DNA from: Mesorhizobium sp. WSM3626
Lineage (GTDB): Bacteria > Pseudomonadota > Alphaproteobacteria > Rhizobiales > Rhizobiaceae
Assembly (NCBI RefSeq): GCF_000513935.1
Contig: NZ_AZUY01000025.1
Coordinates: 2,501 to 66,500 of the forward strand
Reading direction: 5' to 3'
DNA length: 64,000 bases
The notes under the pieces are model-generated. The model was not told the DNA's origin. It was given only the letters and a program-made list of their open reading frames with translations, and did not search any database. Positions within the stretch are counted from its first letter, which is position 1; each line of letters opens with the position of its first letter. Shown here in pieces: positions 27,403-35,950 of this stretch. Made by a program: the position numbers and the translations under genes.

Positions 27403-28593
27403 ATGAACATTGCGCCGGGCAAGAGTGCCGTCAGCAATATCCCGTTCGACCAGGCGAGGGTCGACCGGCTTATGGAGGAGGCGGGCATCGACGTGCTGCT
27501 TGCGACCTCCAAGCACAACACGCAATATCTGTTGGGCGGCTACAAGTTCATCTTCTTCGCCGCCATGGATGCGATCGGCCACAGCCGCTACCTGCCAATC
27601 GTCGTCTACGAGAAGGGCGGGCCGGACCATGCGGCCTATATCGGCAACCGCATGGAGGGCGGCGAGCACCAGAACCATCCGTTCTGGACGCCGACGCTGC
27701 ATGCCGCCTGCTGGGGCACGCTCGATGCCGCCAATCTTGCCGTCGAGCATGTCAGGAAGATCGGCAAGGACGGTGCCCGCATCGGCATCGAACCCGGCTT
27801 CCTGCCGTCGGACGCCTATGCGCTGGTCCGCAAGGCATTGCCCGACGCGAAATTGATCGACGCGACCGACATGCTGGAACGCATGCGCGCCATCAAGACG
27901 GACGCGGAGCTCGAAAAGCTGCGCACCGCCTCCGAACTGATCACGGATTCCATGCTGGCGACCATCGCCTGGGCGCGTGAGGGCACGACCAAGAGCGAGA
28001 TGATCGAGCAGCTACGGCGCGAGGAGACCAATCGCGGCGCGCATTTCGAATATTGCCTGCTTACGCTGGGCTCCAGCCACAACCGCGCTTCGTCAAGCCA
28101 GGCGTGGAGGAACGGCGAGGTGCTGTCGATCGATTCCGGCGGCAATTATCACGGCTATATCGGCGACCTCTGCAGGATGGGCATTCTGGGCGAACCGGAC
28201 GCAGAGCTGGAAGATCTGTTGGCCGAGGTGGAGACCATGCAGCAGGCGGCCTTCTCGAAGGTGAAGGCGGGCACGCTTGGCGGCGACATGATTGCTCACG
28301 CCGAGGGTGTGCTGAAGACATCCAAGGTCGCGCCCTACACGGATTTCTTCGCCCACGGCATGGGCCTGATCACGCATGAGGCGCCGTTCCTGATGACCAA
28401 CCATCCGGTGACTTATGAAGGCACTTATGCCGCCAAGCCGCTGGAGAAAAACATGGTGCTGTCGGTGGAGACCACCATGCTTCACCCGACGCGCGGCTTC
28501 ATCAAGCTGGAGGATACGGTGGCGGTGACGGATGCTGGTCATGTGATGTTCGGTGATCGGGGCAGGGGCTGGAACAAGGGTGGTACGGCCTGA
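27403..28593 (+). CDS. M24-family (Xaa-Pro) metallopeptidase
   Basis: A 396-residue pita-bread-fold protein. The N-terminal creatinase-like domain covers about 1-150; the C-terminal catalytic domain has the expected metal ligands in order: Asp in LSIDSGGNYHGYIGD (two Asp), His in AHGMGLITHE, Glu in LSVETTM and Glu in KLEDTV. Members cleave Xaa-Pro bonds or hydrolyse creatine-like amides. ATG 27403 follows AGGGAGAGAG. It is divergent from a peptide-type importer, so it may process what that importer brings in, which is inference. Confidence 0.88.
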   Translation: MNIAPGKSAVSNIPFDQARVDRLMEEAGIDVLLATSKHNTQYLLGGYKFIFFAAMDAIGHSRYLPIVVYEKGGPDHAAYIGNRMEGGEHQNHPFWTPTLHAACWGTLDAANLAVEHVRKIGKDGARIGIEPGFLPSDAYALVRKALPDAKLIDATDMLERMRAIKTDAELEKLRTASELITDSMLATIAWAREGTTKSEMIEQLRREETNRGAHFEYCLLTLGSSHNRASSSQAWRNGEVLSIDSGGNYHGYIGDLCRMGILGEPDAELEDLLAEVETMQQAAFSKVKAGTLGGDMIAHAEGVLKTSKVAPYTDFFAHGMGLITHEAPFLMTNHPVTYEGTYAAKPLEKNMVLSVETTMLHPTRGFIKLEDTVAVTDAGHVMFGDRGRGWNKGGTA

Positions 28594-28607
28594 TTGGATT
28601 GAGGTGC

Positions 28608-28785
28608 GCTGCCCCTCATCCGGCTGCCGCCACCTTCTCCCGTATAGGGACGGGCAGAAGGGAGCTGTCGCAACCTCCGCGCTCGTCCTGCACCGTTGAA
28701 AATTGACGAAAGCATCGGTGTAGCGTCTTTCTCACCGTCACTTCACGGGGAGAAATGTCCGGCAGGACAATGAGGGGCGGCGCCG
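28608..28785. repeat. Dispersed-repeat cluster between convergent genes
   Basis: Between the peptidase and cupin genes lie CCCCTCATCCGGCTGCC (from 28611) with the hairpin-like TTCTCCCGTATAGGGACGGGCAGAA, and CCGGCAGGACA at about 28759, the same core as the repeats at 23.1 and 25.2 kb. I see no gene. The stretch probably also serves as a two-way transcription end. Confidence 0.6.
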
Positions 28786-28799
28786 CCCCGAGCAGATCA

Positions 28800-29216
28800 T
28801 CACTGTCCCGCCGGGATCAGCCTGAAATCCGGCAATTCACGCAACCCAAGCTCCGGTCCCGCCGGCGAATAAACCACGAAGAGCTGCATAGGCCCGTCAC
28901 CAGTGTTGAGCGTCGAGTGGAATCGGCTTTCCGGCACATAGATGGTGCAGCCGGGGCCGACATTCTCGACCACCGGATTGCCCTTCTCGTCCTCGACCAT
29001 CTGTTCGCCATGGCCCGAGATGACGAAGATGATTTCCTCGGCGCCGGGATGGTTATGGCGGGTATGGCCCTTGCCCGAGGGCAGGTCGACGACGCCGCCG
29101 GAAAAGCGGGTCGCGCCATTCACTTCGGGCGCAACGGTCAGGGACAATTTCCCCCAGTCGAAACCGAAGGCGCTGACGTCCTTCGGGTAGACAAACACCT
29201 TGCTCTTGTCGGCCAT
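28800..29216 (-). CDS. Cupin-domain protein
   Basis: A 138-residue single-cupin protein with no signal peptide. The first cupin motif reads HTRHNHPGAEEIIFVISGHGEQ, supplying two His and one Glu as likely metal ligands. The second is GCTIYVPESRFHSTLNTGD with the fourth His. Small cupins of this form are isomerases, dioxygenases or binding proteins; nothing here decides which. It lies six bases after the TIM-barrel gene and is the last gene of a three-gene operon. Confidence 0.85.
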   Translation of the reverse strand: MADKSKVFVYPKDVSAFGFDWGKLSLTVAPEVNGATRFSGGVVDLPSGKGHTRHNHPGAEEIIFVISGHGEQMVEDEKGNPVVENVGPGCTIYVPESRFHSTLNTGDGPMQLFVVYSPAGPELGLRELPDFRLIPAGQ

Positions 29217-29222
29217 CTCTCA

Positions 29223-30080
29223 TCATCCCTTCTTTTTCTTGGCGGTCTTCTCGCCGCCGAGCGCCTTGAAATCCGCTGTCTGCCTGGCGATCGCGGCTTC
29301 CGCGGGCAGCCGTTCCATCGAGCTCGCGCCATAAAAGCCGTGCAGGCCTTTGGCATGGGAGAGGATGTAGCGCGCATCGTCGGGCATTGAGATTGGGCCG
29401 CCATGGCAAAGCAGGATGACATCCTTGCGTACCGAGCGCGCGGCCTCGGCAATGGCGTCGATGGCAACGACGCAGTCGTCGAGCGACTTGGCCGAGGTGG
29501 CGCCGATCGAGCCGCCAGTCGTCACACCCATATGGGCAACGACGATGTCGGCTCCGGCCTTGGCCATGGCGCGAGCTTCTTCGGGGGTGAAGACATAGGG
29601 CGTGGTCAAGAGATCGAGCTTGTGCGCCTCGGCGATCATGTCGACCTCGAGGCCGAAGCCCATGCCGGTCTCCTCGAAGCTCTGCCGCATGGTGCCGTCG
29701 AAGAGACCGATGGTCGGGAAATTCTGCACGCCGGAAAAGCCCATCGTCTTCAGTTCCGCCAGCAGCAGCGGCATGATGACGAAGGGATCGGTGCCGTTGA
29801 CGCCGGCCAGCACGGGCGTGCGCCTGACCACCGGCAAGACCTCATAGGCCATCTCCTTGACGATCTCGTTGGCATTGCCATAGGCGAGCAGGCCCGCGGC
29901 CGAACCGCGTCCGGCCATGCGGTAGCGGCCGGAATTGTAGATGATGATGAGGTCGATGCCGCCGGCTTCCTCTGCCTTGGCCGACAGGCCGGTGCCGGCA
30001 CCGCCGCCGACGATCGGCACGCCCTTGTCGATCATTCCCCGGAATTTCTTCAATATGTCCTTGCGCGGTATGGCTGGCAT
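29223..30080 (-). CDS. PEP-hydrolase-like TIM-barrel protein (PF09370 family)
   Basis: A 285-residue TIM-barrel protein. Landmarks are [39 protein letters not shown] near the start, [28 protein letters not shown], and [14 protein letters not shown] plus LLCHGGPIS toward the end. The family is annotated as phosphoenolpyruvate hydrolase-like, though the reaction is poorly established. It also forms the C-terminal half of the plant Tm-1 protein. Here it follows the UPF0261 gene, the counterpart of the Tm-1 N-terminal half, by nine bases. Confidence 0.85.
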   Translation of the reverse strand: MPAIPRKDILKKFRGMIDKGVPIVGGGAGTGLSAKAEEAGGIDLIIIYNSGRYRMAGRGSAAGLLAYGNANEIVKEMAYEVLPVVRRTPVLAGVNGTDPFVIMPLLLAELKTMGFSGVQNFPTIGLFDGTMRQSFEETGMGFGLEVDMIAEAHKLDLLTTPYVFTPEEARAMAKAGADIVVAHMGVTTGGSIGATSAKSLDDCVVAIDAIAEAARSVRKDVILLCHGGPISMPDDARYILSHAKGLHGFYGASSMERLPAEAAIARQTADFKALGGEKTAKKKKG

Positions 30081-30089
30081 GTCTGGGTC

Positions 30090-31286
30090 TCACTGTCTGG
30101 CGATATCGAGAAAGGCAGCGACCGCGGCCCTGGCGAATTCGGGATCGTTGATGTGCAGCGGCAGGCGGGTGACGCGGCGCGTCGCACCTGGCCTGATGGT
30201 GCGCTCGATGGCGTCGAACAGGACGGCATCGGCTTCCGGATCGAAGAAGGCGCCGCCTTCGATATCGAGTGCGGAGACGCCTTTTTCCGGGATCAGGAAA
30301 TGCACTGGACCTTCGCAATGGGCGAGCCTGGTGCCGATCCATTCGCCGATCGCGCGGCATTCCTGTGCGGTCGTGCGCATCAGGGTGACGTTCGGGTTGT
30401 GCTCATAGAACAACCGGCCGCGATAGCGCTCCGGAATGGTCGAAGGCGCCCAGAAGTTGACCATGTCGAGCGCGCCCACCGAACCGACATAGGGCAGGCC
30501 GGTGCGGGCGATGGCACCGAAACGATCCTGCGTCGCCGGCAGCACGCCATTGAACAGCAGGTCGCAGACCTCCGTCGTGGTGATGTCGATGACACCCGAC
30601 AGCAGGCTGCTGTCGGCCAATTTCTCCATGCTGCGGCCGCCGGTGCCGGTGGCATGGAAGACGATGCAGTCGTAGATGTCGCGCAATTGATCGGCGATTG
30701 CGGTCACGCAAGGCGTGGTGACGCCGAACATGGTGAGGCCGATCGATGCTTTGCCGTCCGCTGCCGGCGCCGGATTGCCTGCCATGCCCGCTATCGCCTG
30801 GGCGGCGTTGTGTAGGACGACACGAGACAGCCGGTTGAGGCCAGCCATGTCGGTCACCGACGGCATCATGATGATGTCGGATATGTCCACATAGGGAGCG
30901 GTGTCGCCCGAAGCGAGCGTCGAGACCATGATCTTGGGCAGGCCGAGCGGCAGCGCGCGCATGCCCGCGGTGACGATCGAGGTGCCGCCACCACCGCCAA
31001 TGCCGATCACACCTGATATGTCGGTGCACGACTGGACAAAGCGCGTGAATGCCCCAGCCATCGCCGCAACCGATCTGCCGCGGTCGTCGATGCCGAGCAC
31101 CGCACCGCGGCCATCGGGATGACAGGCGGCGACCTCCTCAGCCGAGACGTCGACCGGCACGGTCGCGCCTCGCGTGCCGATATCGACACGGCAAACGACG
31201 ACGCCCGTGGCTGCGATCGCATCTGCGAGGAAGCCGAGTTCCTCGCCCTTGGTATCGGCCGTGCCCACCACATAGACGCGCTTCAT
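30090..31286 (-). CDS. Tm-1-like ATP-binding protein (UPF0261)
   Basis: A 398-residue protein of the UPF0261 family. It begins [23 protein letters not shown] and includes the glycine-rich [47 protein letters not shown] and [16 protein letters not shown]. Tm-1 of tomato has this domain and binds ATP; the bacterial role is unknown. ATG 31286 follows a GGGGGG run and is the only start consistent with the family N-terminus. First gene of an operon with the TIM-barrel and cupin genes, divergent from a TetR regulator. Confidence 0.88.
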   Translation of the reverse strand: MKRVYVVGTADTKGEELGFLADAIAATGVVVCRVDIGTRGATVPVDVSAEEVAACHPDGRGAVLGIDDRGRSVAAMAGAFTRFVQSCTDISGVIGIGGGGGTSIVTAGMRALPLGLPKIMVSTLASGDTAPYVDISDIIMMPSVTDMAGLNRLSRVVLHNAAQAIAGMAGNPAPAADGKASIGLTMFGVTTPCVTAIADQLRDIYDCIVFHATGTGGRSMEKLADSSLLSGVIDITTTEVCDLLFNGVLPATQDRFGAIARTGLPYVGSVGALDMVNFWAPSTIPERYRGRLFYEHNPNVTLMRTTAQECRAIGEWIGTRLAHCEGPVHFLIPEKGVSALDIEGGAFFDPEADAVLFDAIERTIRPGATRRVTRLPLHINDPEFARAAVAAFLDIARQ

Positions 31287-31426
31287 CTGCGCCCCCCTGT
31301 GCTGGATGGCCCAAAGGTGGTGATGCTCAGCAGATGAAAGCTTTGTGCGCCATAAAGCGTCAACATAGCCACTCCGGGATAAGGGGCTGCCATTGCAATT
31401 TTTTGAGACGCGCGTATCGTATTGGT

Positions 31427-32104
31427 ATGTATGTCTCACGTCAACAACCCGCAACGAACGAAGACACCGGTGAGAGAGCCGAACGCGGACCCCGCGCGCG
31501 TACGAAACGGCTGATGCTGGAGACGGCGACAAGGCTGATGCAGGCGGGGGCGACGCCCTCGGTCAGCGAGGTGGCGGAGGCGGCCGAGGTTTCCCGCGCC
31601 ACCGCCTATCGCTATTTCCCGAGCCAGGCAGCCTTGGTGCAGGCGGTCGTCGACGAGGGGCTCGGGCCGATCCTCACCTGGAAATCCACCGCCGCCGATG
31701 CCGAGCGCCGGGTCGCAGACCTGTTCGATACGGCCATGCCGCGCATCGAGGCCTTCGAGGCGACGTTCAAGGCAGCGTTGAAGCTGTCGCTCGATCAATG
31801 GGCGCGACGCCAGGCGGGTACGCTGGGCGGCGAGCCTGCCTTCACGCGCGGCCATCGCGTCGAATTGCTGAAAGAGGCGCTCGCGCCGCTCAAGGGCCGC
31901 TTGCCGCCGCGCGATTTCAAGCGGCTGGCGCAGGCGCTGTCGCTCATCTTCGGCGTGGAGGTGCTGATCGTGCTCAAGGATATATGGGGGCTGGACAGCC
32001 GCCGGACGATGTCGGTCGCGCAATGGGCGGCGAGTGCGTTGGTGCGCGCGGCGATCGCGGAGTCGGCCACCGATACGGCCGGGATGACGCTGGCGACGAC
32101 ATAG
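31427..32104 (+). CDS. TetR-family regulator
   Basis: Regulator of 225 residues. After a charged N-terminal tail, the helix-turn-helix reads [30 protein letters not shown] (about residues 47-76). The C-terminal ligand domain resembles no group I can name. ATG 31427 has no clear ribosome site and may be translated leaderless; the tail before residue 25 is low in family similarity. A pair TGAGAC (31404-31409) and GTCTCA (31433-31438) spans the start and could be its operator. It probably represses the divergent Tm-1-like operon. Confidence 0.88.
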   Translation: MYVSRQQPATNEDTGERAERGPRARTKRLMLETATRLMQAGATPSVSEVAEAAEVSRATAYRYFPSQAALVQAVVDEGLGPILTWKSTAADAERRVADLFDTAMPRIEAFEATFKAALKLSLDQWARRQAGTLGGEPAFTRGHRVELLKEALAPLKGRLPPRDFKRLAQALSLIFGVEVLIVLKDIWGLDSRRTMSVAQWAASALVRAAIAESATDTAGMTLATT

Positions 32105-32114
32105 GAATAGCGCT

Positions 32115-32133
32115 AATCTGGTTCTACCAGATT
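32115..32133. promoter_or_regulatory. TGGT-N3-ACCA operator, site 1
   Basis: AATCTGGT-TCT-ACCAGATT is a perfect 8-3-8 inverted repeat. The core TGGTTCTACCA is at 32119-32129. Form and sequence match FadR-type GntR operators and the sites near 47.3-47.5 kb, next to the only other FCD regulator in this half of the window. Confidence 0.65.
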
Positions 32134-32294
32134 GGCGCGTGGACCACTGATAATACCCGCAATGCAAAAGTCCGCACAAGGCCAAAGCATATCAATGAGT
32201 AGGAAAATACAGAGAAAACAGTTGGATAAGTCTGAAATTCGACGGCTTTGGCAGGCATCGTTGCGCAAGAAAGGGCTTGACGCGCATTCATAAT

Positions 32295-32305
32295 TGGTAA
32301 TACCA
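32295..32305. promoter_or_regulatory. TGGT-N3-ACCA operator, site 2
   Basis: TGGTAATACCA, in the context AATTGGTAATACCAGATT, shares the flanking ACCAGATT with site 1. Two copies before one operon argue for real regulation. Confidence 0.65.
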
Positions 32306-32470
32306 GATTTGGAAAGAAAAGCGGATCGAAAGTGAGGGCTGCGACCCATTTCCGGACAGAGCGAGGAGGCTCCGAATTTCGGAAAGCGCGACCACCGGAG
32401 GAACTACCAGGGCCAGCTCCGTCGCCGGCTCGCAAGACAAGGTAGAATGCGCACAAGGGAGGAAATCATT

Positions 32471-33787
32471 ATGCGCAAGTTAGTGACCAGCGTGCTTGCT
32501 GGTATCGGCTTAACGCTTGCCTGCGGAACATCCGTCTACGCGCAGGAAAAGTCGCTCACCATCTTCTGGGCGGAGTGGGATCCGGCCAATTACCTGCAGG
32601 AACTCGGCAACGAGTACGAGAAGGAAACCGGCGTCAAGATCACGGTGGAGACCACGCCCTGGTCCGACTTCCAGACCAAGGCCTTCACCGAGTTCAACGC
32701 CCATGGCGACGCCTATGACCTGGTCGTTGGCGACTCGCAGTGGCTCGGCGCCGGCTCCACCGGCGGCCACTATGTCGACCTGACCGACTTCTTCAAGAAG
32801 CATGATCTTGGCAACGTCATGGCACCGGCGACGGTGAAATACTATGCCGAGTATCCCGGCAACAGCGGCAAATACTGGGCGATCCCGCTCGAGGGCGATG
32901 CCGTCGGCTGGTCCTATCGCAAGGACTGGTTCGAGGATCCGAAGGAGAAGGAAGCCTTCAAGGCCAAGTACGGCTACGACCTCGACGTGCCGAAGGACTT
33001 CAAGGCGCTGCGCGACATCGCCGAGTTCTTCCACCGGCCGGATCAGAAGAGATACGGAATCGCCATCTACACCGACAATTCCTACGACGCGATGGCGATG
33101 GGCTTCGAGAACGCGCTGTTCTCCTATGGCGGTGAGTTGGGCGACTACACGACCTACAAGGTCGATGGTCACATCAACTCCGACAAGGCGGTGGCCGCGC
33201 TCGATGCCTATAAGGAACTCTACAAGTTCACGCCTCCGGGCTGGGCCAAATCGTTCTTCGTCGAGGACAACCAGGCAATCACGGAAAACCTGGCCGCGAT
33301 GAGCATGAACTTCTTCGCGTTCTTCCCCTCGCTGATCAACGAAGCGTCGAACCCGAATGCCAAGAACACCGGCTTCTTCGCCAACCCTCCCGGTCCCAAT
33401 GGCGACCAGTTCGCCGCGCTCGGCGGGCAAGGCATCTCCGTCATCTCGTACTCGCAGAAGCAGGAAGAGGCGATGAAGTTCCTCGAATGGTTCATCAAGG
33501 ACGAGACCCAGAAGAAGTGGGCGGCCCTTGGCGGCTATACCTGCAGCCAGGCAGTGCTCAAGTCGCCTGAGTTCCAGAACGCCACGCCCTACAACAAGGC
33601 CTTCTACGAGACCATGTTCAAGGTGAAGGACTTCTGGGCGGTGCCGGAATATGCCGAACTGCTGCAGCAGCTGAACCAGCGCGTCTATCCCTACATAATC
33701 GGCGGCAGTGGCACCGCCAAGGAAACGCTGGACGCTTTGGCTGGAGACTGGAACGCGACCTTCAAGAAATACGGCCGCGGCCAATAA
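32471..33787 (+). CDS. Sugar ABC binding protein, CUT1 type
   Basis: Periplasmic protein of 438 residues (solute-binding family 1). The signal peptide MRKLVTSVLAGIGLTLACGTSVYAQ is followed by KSLTIFWAEWDPANYLQELGNEYEKETGVKITVETTPW, the usual opening of CUT1 sugar-binding proteins. Aromatic residues are plentiful, as in sugar binders. GGAGGAA precedes the ATG. It heads an operon of two permeases, a small membrane protein, two ATPases. Ligand unknown; shared operators suggest a sugar handled by the 43-51 kb genes. Confidence 0.92.
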   Translation: MRKLVTSVLAGIGLTLACGTSVYAQEKSLTIFWAEWDPANYLQELGNEYEKETGVKITVETTPWSDFQTKAFTEFNAHGDAYDLVVGDSQWLGAGSTGGHYVDLTDFFKKHDLGNVMAPATVKYYAEYPGNSGKYWAIPLEGDAVGWSYRKDWFEDPKEKEAFKAKYGYDLDVPKDFKALRDIAEFFHRPDQKRYGIAIYTDNSYDAMAMGFENALFSYGGELGDYTTYKVDGHINSDKAVAALDAYKELYKFTPPGWAKSFFVEDNQAITENLAAMSMNFFAFFPSLINEASNPNAKNTGFFANPPGPNGDQFAALGGQGISVISYSQKQEEAMKFLEWFIKDETQKKWAALGGYTCSQAVLKSPEFQNATPYNKAFYETMFKVKDFWAVPEYAELLQQLNQRVYPYIIGGSGTAKETLDALAGDWNATFKKYGRGQ

Positions 33788-33801
33788 TCATTCATGTCCC
33801 G

Positions 33802-33839
33802 CGGAGGGGGCGGTGTCGCCTCCTCCGTTTCTTTTTCTT
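33802..33839 (+). terminator. Partial terminator after the binding-protein gene
   Basis: CGGAGGGGGCG-GTGT-CGCCTCCTCCG is followed by TTTCTTTTTCTT. This is a good intrinsic-terminator shape, yet permease genes follow on the same strand. It most likely lets a fraction of transcripts pass, keeping binding protein in excess. Confidence 0.65.
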
Positions 33840-33856
33840 GAACCGGGAGCAGGGTC

Positions 33857-34762
33857 TTGGCGACCACGATGATCACCACCCTCGACAGATCCTCGCGTGC
33901 CGCGGCGCGCGGCCTGAGCGATATTTCCATCCGCAATCTCTTCATCATCCCGACGGTTCTGTTCCTGATCGTCTTCAACATTTTTCCGCTGATCTACTCG
34001 CTCGGCTATTCCTTCACCGACTTCCGCGCGTCGACCAACGCGCCGGCGAATTTCGTCGGGCTGCAGAGCTATCGCGACCTGCTCAACGACCCCTATGTCT
34101 GGTCGAACTTCGCCATCACGGCGAAATACGTGATTGTCTCGGTCGTCGGACAGCTGCTCGTCGGCTTCGGCGTGGCGATGCTGCTCAACCGGGATATTCC
34201 GCTCAAGGGTCTTATCACCACGCTGCTGCTGCTGCCGATGATGCTGTCGATGGCGGTCGTCGGGCTGTTCTGGAAATTGCTTTACGACCCGTCATGGGGG
34301 GTCATCAACTATGCGCTCGGGCTCGGCAATTTCGAGTGGCTGGCCGACCCCAAGATGGCGCTTTACGCCGTCGCGCTGACCGACATCTGGATGTGGTCAC
34401 CCTTCGTCATGCTGCTGTCGCTGGCCGGCCTGTCCGCAGTGCCGAAGCATCTCTACGAAGCCGCCGCGATCGACCGCGCCGGGCCGTTCTACACCTTCTT
34501 CCGTATCACGCTGCCGCTGGTCGCGCCGATCCTGATGATTGCGGTCATTTTCCGCACCATGGAAGCGTTCAAGACCTTCGACCTTGCCTACATCCTGACT
34601 AGCCAGCCGACGGCCGAGCTGATCTCGATCCGGCTCTACAAAATGGCGTTCCAGGAATGGCAGACCGGGCGCTCCTGCGCGATGGCCTACATCGTGCTGA
34701 TCATGGTGCTGGCGATCACCAACATCTATGTCAAATACCTCAACAAGGTGAAGGAGCGCTGA
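33857..34762 (+). CDS. Sugar ABC permease 1, CUT1 (MalF-like) type
   Basis: Inner-membrane permease of 301 residues with six helices after a cytoplasmic N-terminus. The EAA loop is LYEAAAIDRAGPFYTFFRITLPLVAP. I used TTG 33857 with GGGAG seven bases before it; ATG 33869 is the alternative and would remove four residues. It would form a heterodimer with the permease encoded two bases downstream. Confidence 0.9.
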   Translation: MATTMITTLDRSSRAAARGLSDISIRNLFIIPTVLFLIVFNIFPLIYSLGYSFTDFRASTNAPANFVGLQSYRDLLNDPYVWSNFAITAKYVIVSVVGQLLVGFGVAMLLNRDIPLKGLITTLLLLPMMLSMAVVGLFWKLLYDPSWGVINYALGLGNFEWLADPKMALYAVALTDIWMWSPFVMLLSLAGLSAVPKHLYEAAAIDRAGPFYTFFRITLPLVAPILMIAVIFRTMEAFKTFDLAYILTSQPTAELISIRLYKMAFQEWQTGRSCAMAYIVLIMVLAITNIYVKYLNKVKER

Positions 34763-34763
34763 G

Positions 34764-35723
34764 ATGGCCGCCGTCCGCACTTCTTCCGAGATCACCTTCA
34801 ACCGCGTCGCCATCGTCGCCGTGCTGCTGGTGACGATAATATTCCTGGCGCCGATCTACTGGATCGCATCAACGGCGTTCAAGCCGCGCAATCTTGCCAC
34901 GACCATTCCGCCGACCGTCGTCTTTCAGCCGGAGATATCGCCCTTTGTGAAGCTGTTCACCAAGCGATCTCAATTGCGCAGTCCGCCGTCGCCGGAAGAG
35001 TACGCGGCGGCCCCATGGTGGGAGCGCGTCGTCTTCGACGGTGGCGAAAAGATCGTGCGCGACGGCAAGGGCCAGGTCCAGTGGTCAGGCTATCCGAGCC
35101 GCTTTCTGAACTCGCTGATCATCGCCATCACTTCGACGGTGCTGGCGGTCGGCATGGGCACGTTCACCGCTTATGGGTTCTCGCGTTTCAAGGTGAAGGG
35201 AGAGGCGGACCTGCTCTTCTTCATCCTGTCGACACGCATGCTGCCGCCCGTGGTGGTTGCGATCCCGATGTTCCTGATGTACCGCGCGGTCGGCCTCAAC
35301 GATACCCACATCGGATTGATCATCCTCTACACCGCCTTCAACCTGTCCTTCTCGGTGTGGCTGATGAAGGGTTTCATGGATGAAATCCCGAAGGAATATG
35401 AGGAGGCGGCACTGGTCGACGGTTACACCCGCATGGAAGCCTTCTTCAAGATCGTGCTGCCGGAGGCCGCCACCGGCATCGCCGCCACCGCCGTCTTCTG
35501 CTTCATCACGGCGTGGAACGAATATGCCTTCGCGCTGATCATGACCAACCGCCGCGCCCAGACCGCGCCGCCGTTCATTCCCAGCCAGGTCGGCTCCGGC
35601 CTGCCGGACTGGACGGTGATCGCCGCCGGAACCTTCCTGTTCCTGCTGCCGGTCGCCATCTTCACCTTCCTGCTCCGCAATCATCTCTTGCGCGGCATGT
35701 CCTTCGGAGCAATCCGCAAATGA
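34764..35723 (+). CDS. Sugar ABC permease 2, CUT1 (MalG-like) type
   Basis: Inner-membrane permease of 319 residues. The EAA loop is YEEAALVDGYTRMEAFFKIVLPEAATG. Between the first and second helices lies an unusually long periplasmic loop of roughly 70 residues (from QPEISPFVKLFTKRS to QVQWSGYPSRFL). That is longer than in typical MalG-like proteins. Its stop overlaps the start of the small membrane protein gene by four bases (ATGA). Confidence 0.9.
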   Translation: MAAVRTSSEITFNRVAIVAVLLVTIIFLAPIYWIASTAFKPRNLATTIPPTVVFQPEISPFVKLFTKRSQLRSPPSPEEYAAAPWWERVVFDGGEKIVRDGKGQVQWSGYPSRFLNSLIIAITSTVLAVGMGTFTAYGFSRFKVKGEADLLFFILSTRMLPPVVVAIPMFLMYRAVGLNDTHIGLIILYTAFNLSFSVWLMKGFMDEIPKEYEEAALVDGYTRMEAFFKIVLPEAATGIAATAVFCFITAWNEYAFALIMTNRRAQTAPPFIPSQVGSGLPDWTVIAAGTFLFLLPVAIFTFLLRNHLLRGMSFGAIRK

Positions 35724-35950
35724 GCTTTCGCGCCATCAATCAGAAATATCTGGAACCGGGTTCGCAAATACTCATGGTGCTCGGCATCGTGGCCCTCTGC
35801 CAGCCCTGGAACATGCTGCTGCACGCCTATGGCCTGACCATCATCCTGGTCGGGCTGATCGGCTTCAACATCACCTCGAAGATCGCGCCCGAGGAACAGG
35901 CCGGCACCGGCCATGGCGCGGACGCGCGAAATCCGGGAGCACAGCATTGA
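35720..35950 (+). CDS. Small two-helix membrane protein of the importer operon
   Basis: A 76-residue protein with two hydrophobic segments at about 15-33 and 36-51 (SQILMVLGIVALCQPWNMLL, GLTIILVGLIGFNITSKI) and a hydrophilic C-terminal tail. I do not recognise a named family. Small membrane proteins (DUF2160) occur at the same place in GlpVSTPQ-type glycerol importers with two ATPases, which suggests an accessory subunit. Its ATG overlaps the permease stop, and its stop overlaps the next start (TTGA), so it is translated as part of the operon. Confidence 0.8.
   Translation: MSFRAINQKYLEPGSQILMVLGIVALCQPWNMLLHAYGLTIILVGLIGFNITSKIAPEEQAGTGHGADARNPGAQH

Larger units (their letters stand above)
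32105..32470 (+). other. Promoter region of the two-ATPase sugar importer
   Basis: No gene is supported in these 366 bases. It holds two TGGT-N3-ACCA operators (32119-32129 and 32295-32305) about 176 bases apart. The segment 32150-32310 is clearly more AT-rich than its surroundings, as expected for a promoter. GGAGGAA lies just before the binding-protein ATG. Confidence 0.6.

Noticed and set aside
29403..30815. Open frame of 470 codons antisense to the TIM-barrel and UPF0261 genes
   Set aside because: It spans two real genes on the other strand and their junction, with low-complexity His/Asp/Arg-rich text.
31404..31438. TGAGAC/GTCTCA pair as a firm TetR operator
   Set aside because: Six-base arms 23 bases apart, one inside the coding start; too weak to list as its own feature.
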